A stretch of 36,456 nt of DNA from Gordonibacter sp. An230 (GTDB lineage: Bacteria; Actinomycetota; Coriobacteriia; Coriobacteriales; Eggerthellaceae), in assembly GCF_002159915.1 (NCBI RefSeq), contig NZ_NFJP01000033.1, positions 1 to 36,456 of the forward strand. Direction: 5' to 3'. Made by a program: the position numbers and the translations under genes. Every line of letters starts with the position of its first letter. Position 1 is the stretch's first letter. Shown piece after piece: positions 15,517 to 24,292 of the stretch. The notes below the pieces were generated by a model. The model saw nothing but the letters and a program-made list of their open reading frames with translations, was not told the origin of the DNA and ran no database searches.

Positions 15517-15599
15517 AGCAGCCCGTTTCACGGTCTGCGTGTAGTTCCTTGTAAACTGACCTAAAGCGGACATAATCAAGCAAGGGAAGGGAGGACGGC

Positions 15600-16008
15600 A
15601 TGGCGACGATGACGGCACCCGCCGCGACCATAGTGGACAACAGGACGGGCGACGCCACCTCGATCGACGCGAGGGCGTACGGCGCATTGCGGGCTTTCCT
15701 TCGGGCGCTCGGTGTGGCCTATACCGACGAGGGGGGGGGACGACGTCCGCCTCACCACGGGGCAGGCCGCAGAGATCGTGGGCACTTCTCCGAGGACGAT
15801 CGCGCGACTGATCGACTGCGGAAAGCTCAAGGGTGCGCGTGTTGGAGGCGGGCACCGCTACGTCATGCTCTCCGACCTCATGGCATTCGACCGTTGCTCT
15901 AGAGAGGAACGGGCATCGCGCCTTGGCGACATGCGCACCTGCGCCGCCGAAGAGGGCTTCTACGATCACGGCGGCGCGGTTGCGGACTACCTGAAGGGCT
16001 TCGAGTGA
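15600..16008 (+). pseudogene. Excisionase-type HTH antitoxin, frameshifted at a G9 tract
   Basis: The start (ATG 15600, GGGAGG upstream) encodes about 45 residues ending YTDEGG. Continuation in another frame gives a MerR/excisionase-type helix-turn-helix (LTTGQAAEIVGTSPRTIARLIDCGKLKGARVGGGHRYV) and a tail ending YLKGFE. The two frames meet at nine Gs (15731-15739), and eight Gs would give one 135-aa protein. The gene overlaps a PIN toxin gene by four bases, the arrangement of xis-like antitoxin/PIN modules common in Actinobacteria. GC content is host-like, so this probably marks the end of the insert. Confidence 0.75.
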
Positions 16009-16569
16009 GCCGTCTAGCTAGGGCGCTCGTCGACGCCAACGTATTCGTCGCCACATGGACGCTCGATGTCGTGCTCACGCTCGCCGACCGGGGAATGGTA
16101 GAACCTCGCTGGTCCGAGGACGTGCTCGGTGAGGCAAGAGACGCCGTGAACCGGGTTCACGGGACGAGGAACGGCGCGAGTTACATCGCAGCGGTGGAGC
16201 GGGCCTTCCCCTATGCCCCGGTCGAGCTTGAGAAAAGCGACCTTGGGGACATCGAGCTGCCGGATCCAGATGACCGCCCACGTGGTCGCCGCCGTGCTCG
16301 CGGGCGGCTGCGACGTCATCGTGACGTACAACGTGAGGGACTTCCCCGCAGAGGCGCTCTCGCCGCTGGGGCTGCGCGCTCTTCAGCCCGACGACTTCCT
16401 CATGGAGGTCGCCGCCGCCGACCCCGATGGGGCAGTGGCGGCGGTACGGTCCATGGTCGCCGCCAAGAAGTACCCTCCCCGCACCATGGAGGAGGAACTT
16501 GAGGGGCTCCGCATCAACATGCTCGACAGGTTCGCCGACTTCATCGAGCGGGCGCTTGGGTCGCGCTGA
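16005..16569 (+). pseudogene. PIN-domain toxin (ribonuclease), one frameshift
   Basis: The GTG at 16005 overlaps the antitoxin stop (GTGA). The first frame encodes LVDANVF with the first catalytic aspartate (residue 10), an acidic helix with GEARDAV, and LPDPDD. The next catalytic block (HVVAAVLAGGCDVIVTYNVRDFP) is in another frame. Removing one C from CCC at 16277-16279 restores PDPDDRHVVAAV, the exact family pattern, in a protein of about 187 residues. PIN toxins cut RNA using a cluster of acidic residues. Because both halves of the module are frameshifted, the pair is probably silent unless these are read errors. Confidence 0.75.
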
Positions 16570-16627
16570 CGGGTCGTCGGCGAGCTGGGGCCAGAGCCGA
16601 CGGCCTCTTGAACTGCAAGCCCAACCT

Positions 16628-16669
16628 CTATCTGAAATTTTTGCACAAAGACGCAAAAATTTCAGATAG
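16628..16669. promoter_or_regulatory. 17-bp perfect inverted repeat over the ribosome site of the ATPase gene
   Basis: Arms 16628-16644 and 16653-16669 are exact reverse complements, separated by ACAAAGAC. The right arm ends inside the AGGAG ribosome-binding site of the next gene, whose ATG is at 16678. As DNA it could be an operator; as RNA it would fold and hide the ribosome site. Confidence 0.7.
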
Positions 16670-16677
16670 GAGCAGCG

Positions 16678-17934
16678 ATGATCATCCAGCGCCCCCGCTA
16701 CATGGAGAAGTTGATCAGGGGAATGGGCTCCGGGCAGGTGAAAATCGTCACGGGCGTTCGCCGCTGCGGCAAATCCTTTCTGCTATTCGATCTCTTCAAA
16801 AGCCATCTGGTCGGCCAAGGCGTCCCCGAATCCAACATCTTCGAAATGGCCTTCGACCGGTTCAGCAGCAGAAAGTACCGCGACCCGGAGGTTTTCCATC
16901 CGTACCTGACGGCGCGCCTTGAGGGCGCCGCTGGAGCGCGTTACGTGCTTCTCGATGAAGTGCAGCTGCTCGGGGACTTCGCCGAGGTGCTTATCGATCT
17001 CATTGCGATGGAGGGCGTCGATGTCTACGTGACCGGCAGCAACGCCAAGCTGCTCTCCAAAGACGTCGTGACGGAGTTCCGCGGCCGTGGGCAGGAGATA
17101 GCGATGGCCCCTTTAAGCTTCTCCGAATTCATGAGCGCCTACGATGGCGGCAAGCACGACGGCTACCAAGAGTACGCCACCTACGGGGGTCTGCCGGGAA
17201 TCTTCACGAGAGAAACTCCCGAGGAGAAAGCGGATTACCTGAACAGCCTCTACAAAGAGGTGTATCTGCGCGACATCGTGGAGCGAAACGTTGTGCGCGA
17301 TTCGGGCAACCTCGAGGAGCTTGTGGACGTGTTGTCCTCCGCCATCGGCTCGCTCACCAACGCCTCCAAGCTCGCGGCGACGTTCAAAAGCAGGAAGGGG
17401 GCGCGCATGGCGCCCGAGACTGTGGAGTGCTACCTCTCGTTTCTGGAGGATTCGTTCCTGCTGCGCCGCGCGAAGCGCTACGACGTCAAGGGGCGACGCT
17501 ACATAAGTACCCCCTTCAAGTTCTATTTCGCCGACCTGGGGCTGCGCAACGCTCGCATGAACTTCCGTCAGATGAAGGAGACCCACATCATGGAGAACGT
17601 CGTCTACAACGAACTTGTCGGGCGGGGGCTTGGTGTCGACGTCGGCGTTGTTCCGGTGAGCACGAAAGACGAGGACGGGAAGAGCCAGCGCGTGCAGCTG
17701 GAGATCGACTTCGTGTGCAACAGGGGCAGCAAGCGCTATTACGTGCAGTCCGCTTTCGCGCTTCCGACCTCTGAAAAGCGGGATCAAGAGCAGAGGCCGC
17801 TTCTCAAGGTCGACGACGGCTTCAAGAAGGTCATCGTGACGAAGGAGGGTCTTGAGCCGCATTACAACGAGAACGGCATCCTCATGATGAACGTGTACGA
17901 CTTCCTCCTCAATCAAGACAGCTTGGATTTCTGA
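16678..17934 (+). CDS. AAA-type ATPase with DUF4143-like C-terminal domain
   Basis: The 418-aa protein has a Walker A GVRRCGKS (26-33) and Walker B YVLLDEVQ (88-95), followed by VYVTGSNAKLLS (sensor-like) and RGRGQEIAMAPLSFSEF, all typical of the AAA_14 domain. The C-terminal third fits DUF4143, with YFADLGLRNAR, ENVVYNEL and an EIDFV segment like the nuclease-fold core of that domain. Members are abundant in gut anaerobes. Their function is unsettled, with roles in DNA transactions or defence suggested. ATG 16678 has AGGAG at a good distance. It is the first intact gene after the toxin-antitoxin remnants and appears to be its own transcription unit behind the palindrome. Confidence 0.9.
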   Translation: MIIQRPRYMEKLIRGMGSGQVKIVTGVRRCGKSFLLFDLFKSHLVGQGVPESNIFEMAFDRFSSRKYRDPEVFHPYLTARLEGAAGARYVLLDEVQLLGDFAEVLIDLIAMEGVDVYVTGSNAKLLSKDVVTEFRGRGQEIAMAPLSFSEFMSAYDGGKHDGYQEYATYGGLPGIFTRETPEEKADYLNSLYKEVYLRDIVERNVVRDSGNLEELVDVLSSAIGSLTNASKLAATFKSRKGARMAPETVECYLSFLEDSFLLRRAKRYDVKGRRYISTPFKFYFADLGLRNARMNFRQMKETHIMENVVYNELVGRGLGVDVGVVPVSTKDEDGKSQRVQLEIDFVCNRGSKRYYVQSAFALPTSEKRDQEQRPLLKVDDGFKKVIVTKEGLEPHYNENGILMMNVYDFLLNQDSLDF

Positions 17935-18157
17935 TTGGCGTACGGCATCGCGAGCTGAGGCGTTGCCAGAATGACTGTTGACGGGGGCGAAGCGTTCGCA
18001 GCGTCCGTCCGCATCGAGCTTGTCTCAAGGCTGCTGCATGGCGCGACGTGGCGTTCTCGCTTTGCCTGTTTTGGAAGCTTGCCGAACTGGCATCCGGCCC
18101 AACGATGGTGTATCGTGGAAGGAGGGCCGGTTGAACGGGCGGTAAGAAGGAGTGCTC

Positions 18158-18859
18158 ATGGCGTTCGTGGAGTTTCGCGATGTGCGGAAGGTGTACCGGA
18201 TGGGCGAGGTCGAGGTGGCCGCGGTCGACGGTATGACGTTCGACATCGAGCGCGGCGAGCTCGTCGTTGTGGTGGGCCCCTCCGGCGCTGGCAAGACGAC
18301 GCTGCTCAACATGCTCGGCGGCATGGATTCCTGCTCGTCGGGCTCGATCATGCTCGACGGACGCGAGGTGAGCGGCTTCTCAGAGAAAGAGCTCACGTAC
18401 TACCGCCGCTATGACATCGGCTTCGTGTTCCAGTTCTACAACCTCGTGCAAAACCTCACCGCGCTCGAGAACGTGGAGCTGGCCAGCCAGATCTGCAAGG
18501 AGCCGCTCGATGCGGCCACGGTGCTTCGGCAGGTGGGGCTGGGGCACCGCCTGGACAACTTCCCCGCGCAGCTTTCCGGCGGCGAGCAGCAGCGCGTGGC
18601 CATCGCCCGCGCGCTCGCGAAGAACCCGAAGCTTCTGCTGTGCGACGAGCCGACGGGCGCGCTCGACTACCACACGGGCAAGGCCATCCTCAAGCTTTTG
18701 CAGGACACGTGCTATGACACCGGCAAGACCGTCGTGCTCATCACGCACAACTCGGCATTCACCGTCATCGCTGACCGCGTCATCCACATTCGCGAAGGGC
18801 GCGTGGCGGGCGTGGAGGTGAACGACGCGCCTGCGTCTGCCGAAACGCTCGAGTGGTAG
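18158..18859 (+). CDS. ABC transporter ATP-binding protein, MacB/LolD family
   Basis: The 233-aa ATPase has all nucleotide-binding motifs: Walker A GPSGAGKT (40-47), signature LSGGEQQ (139-145), Walker B LLLCDEP with catalytic glutamate (159-165), and the switch histidine of THNS (197). This subfamily pairs with FtsX-like permeases and uses ATP to drive mechanotransmission or efflux. ATG 18158 has AAGGAG directly at 18147-18152; an upstream GTG at 18152 overlaps that site. The stop abuts the permease gene. The 223-bp gap upstream holds no gene and no convincing promoter hexamers. Confidence 0.95.
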   Translation: MAFVEFRDVRKVYRMGEVEVAAVDGMTFDIERGELVVVVGPSGAGKTTLLNMLGGMDSCSSGSIMLDGREVSGFSEKELTYYRRYDIGFVFQFYNLVQNLTALENVELASQICKEPLDAATVLRQVGLGHRLDNFPAQLSGGEQQRVAIARALAKNPKLLLCDEPTGALDYHTGKAILKLLQDTCYDTGKTVVLITHNSAFTVIADRVIHIREGRVAGVEVNDAPASAETLEW

Positions 18860-21800
18860 GTGGCTTCGGTGAGAAACGCGTTCAACAAGGAGCTCGCCCG
18901 TTCGATCAGCCGCTCGCTCGGCCGCTTTCTGGCTATCGCGGCCATCGTGGCGCTGGGCACGGGCTTCTACGCCGGTTTGCGCATGACCGCGCCGGACATG
19001 AAGATCGCGGCTGACGAGTTCTTCGACGGCACGGGCCTCATGGATGTGCGCGTGCTCTCGACGCTCGGCCTCACCGACGATGACATTGCGGCGCTGCGCG
19101 ACGTCGAGGGCGTGCAGGCCGTCATGCCCGCCTACGAGACGGACGTCATGGTCACCATGGCGGGTGAGCAGTACGCCACGCGCGTCCATTCGCTGCCCGA
19201 TGCGGCGCGCGCATCCGACACGTCGGACGGGGTGCACGCCCGCACGGACGATCCCGACTACCTCAACCGCCCCATCCTCGTGGAGGGCGCATGGCCCGAG
19301 CGGGAGGGGGAGTGCGTGCTGTCTGCCGACCTCGTGGAGGCCGAGGGCGCGCGCATCGGCGACACGGTGCGCATCGACGAATGGTCCGAAGGGGCCGAGG
19401 ACGCGCTCGTCACCACCGAGTACACGGTGGTGGGCTTCGTGAGTTCGCCGTACTACGCCACCTCGTCGAGCCTTGGCACCACGTCGCTCGGAAGCGGCTC
19501 CATCACGCAGTATATGTACGTGCCGGAAGACGACTTCTCGGAGGATCTGCCGTTCACCGAGGCGTTCGTTGCCGTGGCGGGTGCGGCGGAGGAGCGCTCC
19601 GACAGCGCGGCGTACGACGAGCTGGTGGCCGAGGTGGTCGAGCGTATCGAGGCCCTTGCCCCCGCGCGCGAGCAGGCTCGCGCCGACGGCTTGCGCGCCG
19701 ACGCGCAGCGCGAGTTGGACGAGGCCCGTGCCGACTACGACGCGCAGAAGGCCGATGCCGAGACGCAGCTGGCGGATGCGAAGGCGCAGCTTGACGATGC
19801 GGCCGCCGCCATCGCAGAGAACGAGCAGAAGCTGGCCGACGCCGAGGCGCAGCGCGATGCCGGCGCCGCGCAGTTGGAAGAGGAGCGGGCGCGTGCCGAA
19901 GCGCAGCTGGCCGACGCCGAGCGGCAGCTGGCTGACGGACGGGCGCAGGTGGACGAGGCGCGACCCGCCATCGAGGAGGGGCAAGCGCAGCTTGAGGAGG
20001 CGTGGGCGCAGTGGCAGACGGGTGCGGACGCGCTCGCGCAGGCGCGTGCGAGCTGGCAGGAGCAAAGCGATGCGCTCGAGGCCGGCATGAGCCAGCTGCA
20101 GGAGGGTATCTTCCAGGCGCAAAGCGCCATCGACGAGCTGCAGCGCCAGATCGACGGGCTCGACCCCGACAAGGACGTCGACGCCATCGCCGCGCTCGAG
20201 GCGCAGAAAAGCACGGTAGCCGAGCAGAAACTGGCGCTGGAAGGCCAGCTTGGGGAGTTGGAGGCGCAGCGGCCCGCCCTTGAGGCGGCTGCGCGCGAAT
20301 TGGACGCGCGCCAAGGCGAGGTGGATGCCGCCAAGGCTACCCTCGACGCCCAGCAAAGTGCGTTCGACCAGCAGAAGGCCGCCCTTGACGCCGCCGTCGC
20401 CCAAAGCGAGCAGGGCGCGGCCAGCCTTTCCGCCGCTCGCCAGCAAGCCGACTCCCAGCTGGCCGCCGCGCAAGCCCAGCTCGACGACGCCGCCGCGCAG
20501 ATAGCCGACGGCCGGGAGCAGCTTGCCCAGGGACGCGCCGACTACGAGGCCGGCTTGGCCGAGTACGAGCGCCAGAAGGCCGATGCCGAGGAGCAGCTGG
20601 CCGAGGGGCAGCGTGCGCTCGATGACGCGCAGCGCCAGATCGACTCCATCGACAATCCCGCATGGTACGTCATGGACCGCACGGCCAACTACGGCGCGGC
20701 CAGCTTCGAGGCCGACGCCAACCGCGTCGACAACATCGCGGCGGTGTTCCCGTTCATTTTCTTCTTGGTGGCCGCACTCGTGGCGCTCACCACCATGACG
20801 CGCATGGTGGAGGAGGAACGGCTGCTCATCGGCACGTTCAAGGCGCTCGGCTACTCGCGTGCGCGCATCGCCTCGAAATACCTGGTCTACGCCTTCATTG
20901 CCAGTGCTGCTGGCAGCGTGGTGGGCATCGCCGTGCTCTCGCAGGTGCTGCCGGCGGTCATCATGAAGGCGTACGCCATCATCTACTTCGTGCCGTCCCT
21001 TCCTGTGCCGCTGCCGATGGATTGGGGCCTTGCGGCGCTCGCCGCCGGCCTCGGCGTGGGCGTGACGCTCGCGGCCACGGCTGCCGCCGCTGGCGCGTCC
21101 TTGCACGAGCGACCGGCCCTGCTCATGCAGCCGCGCGCTCCGAAGTCCGGCAAGCGCATCCTGCTCGAACGCGCACGGCCGGTGTGGCGGCGGCTGTCGT
21201 TCTCGTGGAAGGTGACGTTCCGCAACCTGTTCCGCTACAAGAAGCGCCTCGTCATGACGGTTATCGGCATCGCGGGCTGCACGGCGCTCTTGCTGACGGG
21301 CCTGGGGCTGTCCGACGCCATCAACGACATCATCGACAACCAGTTCGGCACCATCACGAAGTACAACGCCATGATCACCGTGGAGGACGACCTTTCGCGC
21401 GACTCCCGCGAAGAGTTGGACGAGCTGCTTGCCGACGAACGCTTCGTAAGCGCCAGCACGCCCGCGCAGCGCGAGAACATGCTGGCCTCAGGGCCCGACG
21501 ACGAGGACGTGAGCGTGCAGGTGGTCGTGCCCGAGGAGCCGTCGCGGCTGGACGAGTTCGTGCTCATGCGCACGCGCGTCGGCCACGAGCCCATCGAGCT
21601 GGGCGGCGACGGCGTCGTGCTCAGCGAAAAGCTGGCCGACCAGCTGGGCGTCGGGGTGGGCGACGAGGTGGCTCTGACTGAGCAGGATGCCATCGGCAAC
21701 GCCACGGGGTCGTCGCATGCGGCCACGGTGACGGGCGTTATGGAGAACTACATCTACAACTACGTGTTCATCGGTCCCGACCGCTACGACGAGCTCATGG

Positions 21801-22357
21801 GCGGGCGGCCTCCCTACACCACCCTCCTCGCCGTCGTCACCGACGATCCCGACACGCGCGCGCAGCTGACCGAGCGGCTTGGCGCCATCGAGGGCGTGCG
21901 GACCGTCGCCTACAACGACGAGACGATCGACGCCTATCGCGAGATGCTTTCGAGCGTGAACATGATCGTGGTGGTGCTGGTGGCCGCCGCGGCGGCGCTC
22001 GCCTTCATCGTGCTGTACAACCTCACGAACATCAACATCACCGAGCGGATGCGTGAGATTGCCACGCTCAAAGTGCTCGGTTTCACGCCGCGGGAGGTGG
22101 ACGCCTACATCTACCGCGAGATCGTGCTTCTCTCTGCCATCGGAAGCCTTGTCGGTTTGGTGTTGGGCGTGTGGATGGAAGGGTTCGTCGTGGTCACGGC
22201 CGAGGTCGACCAGGTGATGTTCGGCCGCGTCATCCATCCGGCCAGCTTCGCTATCGCCTTTGCGCTCACCATGGCGTTCACCGTGCTCGTGATGGTGGCG
22301 ATGCGGCGCAAACTCGCTGGCATCGACATGGTGGAGAGCCTCAAGTCGAACGAGTGA
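18860..22357 (+). CDS. ABC transporter permease, double FtsX domain with long coiled coil
   Basis: The 1165-aa protein begins with a membrane helix (FLAIAAIVALGTGFYAGL, about 20-37), then a MacB-type extracytoplasmic domain. About 300 residues of Ala/Glu/Gln-rich coiled coil (roughly 270-595) follow. The first FtsX block is FIFFLVAALVALTTMTRMVEEERLLIGTFKALG. The second transmembrane set is at the C-terminus (NMIVVVLVAAAAALAFIVLYNLTNIN, TLKVLGFTPREV). It forms an exporter with the upstream ATPase. The long coiled coil probably reaches into or across the cell wall. The GTG at 18860 is immediately after the ATPase stop; GTG at 18869 is an alternative. Substrate is unknown. Confidence 0.93.
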   Translation: MASVRNAFNKELARSISRSLGRFLAIAAIVALGTGFYAGLRMTAPDMKIAADEFFDGTGLMDVRVLSTLGLTDDDIAALRDVEGVQAVMPAYETDVMVTMAGEQYATRVHSLPDAARASDTSDGVHARTDDPDYLNRPILVEGAWPEREGECVLSADLVEAEGARIGDTVRIDEWSEGAEDALVTTEYTVVGFVSSPYYATSSSLGTTSLGSGSITQYMYVPEDDFSEDLPFTEAFVAVAGAAEERSDSAAYDELVAEVVERIEALAPAREQARADGLRADAQRELDEARADYDAQKADAETQLADAKAQLDDAAAAIAENEQKLADAEAQRDAGAAQLEEERARAEAQLADAERQLADGRAQVDEARPAIEEGQAQLEEAWAQWQTGADALAQARASWQEQSDALEAGMSQLQEGIFQAQSAIDELQRQIDGLDPDKDVDAIAALEAQKSTVAEQKLALEGQLGELEAQRPALEAAARELDARQGEVDAAKATLDAQQSAFDQQKAALDAAVAQSEQGAASLSAARQQADSQLAAAQAQLDDAAAQIADGREQLAQGRADYEAGLAEYERQKADAEEQLAEGQRALDDAQRQIDSIDNPAWYVMDRTANYGAASFEADANRVDNIAAVFPFIFFLVAALVALTTMTRMVEEERLLIGTFKALGYSRARIASKYLVYAFIASAAGSVVGIAVLSQVLPAVIMKAYAIIYFVPSLPVPLPMDWGLAALAAGLGVGVTLAATAAAAGASLHERPALLMQPRAPKSGKRILLERARPVWRRLSFSWKVTFRNLFRYKKRLVMTVIGIAGCTALLLTGLGLSDAINDIIDNQFGTITKYNAMITVEDDLSRDSREELDELLADERFVSASTPAQRENMLASGPDDEDVSVQVVVPEEPSRLDEFVLMRTRVGHEPIELGGDGVVLSEKLADQLGVGVGDEVALTEQDAIGNATGSSHAATVTGVMENYIYNYVFIGPDRYDELMGGRPPYTTLLAVVTDDPDTRAQLTERLGAIEGVRTVAYNDETIDAYREMLSSVNMIVVVLVAAAAALAFIVLYNLTNINITERMREIATLKVLGFTPREVDAYIYREIVLLSAIGSLVGLVLGVWMEGFVVVTAEVDQVMFGRVIHPASFAIAFALTMAFTVLVMVAMRRKLAGIDMVESLKSNE

Positions 22358-22476
22358 CGCCTCCTGCGCGCCGCCCGCCGCGGGCGCGCTTCCACATGCG
22401 CCCTCTGTCGCACGCGCACCCCTCGCGCGCCCCTCGCGAACTCCTCCCGAAGGACGCGCGTGCGGGAAATCCTTCG

Positions 22477-22648
22477 TTTTTTGGCCACGAAACCGCGTTC
22501 TGGCACGACGACCGCACGGCGACCGCTCCCTTTCGCTTCGGACGGGCTCTTCTGCGCGGCGAAAGCCCAGGTCGGCGATTTCGGCAGAGCTGCCATGCCG
22601 CCGAAACGGGCTCGATCCGTGCCAGAACGCGGTTTCGTGGCCAAAAAA
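22477..22648. repeat. 30-bp perfect inverted repeat with 112-bp spacer
   Basis: Arms 22477-22506 and 22619-22648 are exact reverse complements, with six Ts at the outer end of the left arm and six As at the outer end of the right arm. The spacer also contains smaller palindromes (for example GGCAG-AGC-TGCC near 22583). It sits in the 22358-22886 gap between the permease and trigger factor genes. With T on the 5' side and A on the 3' side it does not look like a normal terminator on either strand. It could be a MITE-like repeat, an invertible segment, or a long RNA hairpin. Confidence 0.85.
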
Positions 22649-22844
22649 TGGCCGGGAGTTTGCACGGAGCTCGCGCGCCGCCTTCCTTCGCGTTGCGAGC
22701 GGATGCCCTCGCCGTCCATCTCGCCGCACATCTTGCCGTCCATCCTGCGCGCCCACCAACTTGCGGGCGCATTCTCCGACTCGCATTCGGCTCGCGTTCG
22801 CGCCCTCCGCAGGCGTGCCGTGCGCCCCCTGCGCGCTTTTGCGC

Positions 22845-22850
22845 TACAAT
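22845..22850 (+). promoter_or_regulatory. Probable -10 element of the trigger factor gene
   Basis: TACAAT lies 36 bases before the trigger factor ATG. The region 17 bases upstream (GCGCCC) is a poor -35. Upstream DNA is otherwise very GC-rich, so this AT hexamer stands out. Confidence 0.5.
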
Positions 22851-22886
22851 AGCGGTTCGACGACGAACGACAGAAGGGGACCCTCC

Positions 22887-24179
22887 ATGAAAGTGACCGA
22901 GAAGAAGCTTGACGGCGGCCGCATCCAGCTTGAGGCTGTCGCATCCACCGCCGAAGTGAGCCACGCGCTCACCGTGGCGCATCGCGGTTTCGCCCAGCAG
23001 ATGAACCTGCGCGTCGCCCCCGGCGGCTCGGTGGCCCAGGCGGCCGAAAAGGAGCTCGGCATCAAGGACCTCGATGCCGTCGTGCAGCAGCAAGCCGTCG
23101 AATACCTTGTGCCGTTCGCCATCGACAAGCGCAACATCACCCCGGCGTTCCCTCCCGTGCCCAAGGTGGCCTCCGCGCTCAAGCGCGGCCAGACGTTCTC
23201 GTTCTCCCTCGTGGTCACGCCGAAGCCCGATTACGAGCTGACCTCCTACGATCCGGTCACCATCACGGTGCCGCCGTTCGAGCTCGACCCAAAAGAAGTC
23301 GACGAGCAGCTTGCCCAGCTCGCCGACAACTACGCGGACTTCGTGGCCGACGACCCGCATTCCGTGCGCGAAGGCGACATCATGCTGCTCGCCCTCGAGG
23401 CGTCGCGCAACGGCGAGCGGATGGAGGGCCTTTCCACCGAGGGGCGCACCTACCTCATGGGGATGGGCCTCATGCCCGAAGAGTTCGAGCGGCAGCTTAT
23501 CGGCATGGAGGTGGGCGAGACGAAGTCGATCTCGTTCGCTGCGCCCGGCGCGCCCGGCGACGAGAGCGAGCGCATCGACTGCACCGTCACCGTGAAGGAG
23601 ATGCAGAAGAAGGTCCTGCCCGCCATCGACGACGAGTGGGTGGCGAAGAACCTGCCCCTTTACCGCGACGCGGCGGCGTTGCGCGGCGGCATCGCCGACC
23701 GCCTGACCGCCGAGCGTCGGGCGCAGTACGAATCGTTCAAGATGCAGGCCGCCGCGTCCGAGCTCGCGCGTCGCTTCAAGGGCCGCATCCAGGACGAGGT
23801 GTACGAGGCGATGCGGAGTACCCTGCTCGAGAACTTGCGCGGGTCGCTCGCGCAGCAGGGCGTGCCGTTCGAGCAGTTCGTGCAGAGCCAGGGCGGCGAG
23901 CAGCAGTTCGGCATGCTCATGATGATGCAGGCGCGCGAAATGCTCGTGCAGGGCTACGCGCTTGACGCGCTGTTCCGTCACGAAAAGCTGACGCTCACCG
24001 AGGACGACCTTGACGCGGCGGCGCGCAGCATGAACCCGCAGGATCCCAAGGCCGTCCGTCGCGGAATGGAGGAGAACGGCCAGGGATTCGCGCTGCGCGA
24101 GGCGGCTGAGCGCATGAAGGCGAACCGCTGGCTGCTCGAGCACGCCGAGGTGATCGTTGAGGAGCCGACGAAGTCCTAG
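22887..24179 (+). CDS. tig: Trigger factor-related chaperone, divergent ribosome-binding loop
   Basis: This 430-aa protein has trigger factor architecture. The N-terminal domain begins MKVTEKKLDGGRIQLE. The FKBP-like domain (about 155-240) shows VREGDIMLL and IGMEVGETKSISF. The helical C-terminal domain runs to about 425. Trigger factor docks at the ribosome exit tunnel through a GFRxGKxP loop. Here the matching stretch reads MNLRVAPGGSVAQAAEKELG, with the FRK signature gone. It may be a paralogue that works off the ribosome, or a lineage-specific version. ATG 22887 has AGAAGGGG upstream and a TACAAT further up. It is a single-gene unit ending at a terminator. Confidence 0.88.
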   Translation: MKVTEKKLDGGRIQLEAVASTAEVSHALTVAHRGFAQQMNLRVAPGGSVAQAAEKELGIKDLDAVVQQQAVEYLVPFAIDKRNITPAFPPVPKVASALKRGQTFSFSLVVTPKPDYELTSYDPVTITVPPFELDPKEVDEQLAQLADNYADFVADDPHSVREGDIMLLALEASRNGERMEGLSTEGRTYLMGMGLMPEEFERQLIGMEVGETKSISFAAPGAPGDESERIDCTVTVKEMQKKVLPAIDDEWVAKNLPLYRDAAALRGGIADRLTAERRAQYESFKMQAAASELARRFKGRIQDEVYEAMRSTLLENLRGSLAQQGVPFEQFVQSQGGEQQFGMLMMMQAREMLVQGYALDALFRHEKLTLTEDDLDAAARSMNPQDPKAVRRGMEENGQGFALREAAERMKANRWLLEHAEVIVEEPTKS

Positions 24180-24243
24180 GCGCTACGCGCCGACGCGTCG
24201 CGCGGCGGCGGGGTAGAGGGATTGCACGATGCGCTTGTCTGTG

Positions 24244-24281
24244 ACGCCCTCGGGTCGCATGAAGTTGCCCGAGGGCGTTTT
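24244..24281 (+). terminator. Rho-independent terminator after the trigger factor gene
   Basis: ACGCCCTCGGG (24244-24254) pairs perfectly with CCCGAGGGCGT (24268-24278) over a 13-base loop, followed by a run of four Ts. It lies 64 bp past the trigger factor stop and also separates it from the convergent minus-strand regulator gene. Confidence 0.85.
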
Positions 24282-24292
24282 CCGTGTTCTTG

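Larger units (their letters stand above)
13206..15590. mobile_element. Horizontally acquired AT-rich resistance segment
   Basis: Base composition drops sharply at about 13206 and codon use changes to AT-ending codons, while flanking genes are GC-rich. The segment carries two truncated genes, an intact aminoglycoside adenylyltransferase, and then a GC-richer hairpin-rich stretch resembling mobilisation regions of Firmicutes conjugative elements. No transposase, integrase or relaxase is in view, so this looks like a fragment of a larger element. Both edges are estimated from composition. I found no target duplication or terminal repeat. Confidence 0.7.

Noticed and set aside
15071-15564. Two or three overlapping frames in the hairpin-rich end of the insert
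   Set aside because: They have no ribosome site, no domain and run through long palindromes. They look like non-coding mobilisation DNA.
18380-21106. Minus-strand open frame of 908 codons
   Set aside because: It is the antisense shadow of the ABC transporter genes. The repetitive Leu/Arg/Gly composition comes from the opposite strand's coiled-coil codons, and no domain or ribosome site is present.
22341-24143. Minus-strand open frame of 600 codons
   Set aside because: It overlaps the trigger factor gene on the other strand. GC-rich codon bias opens antisense frames, and the translation has no recognisable domain.
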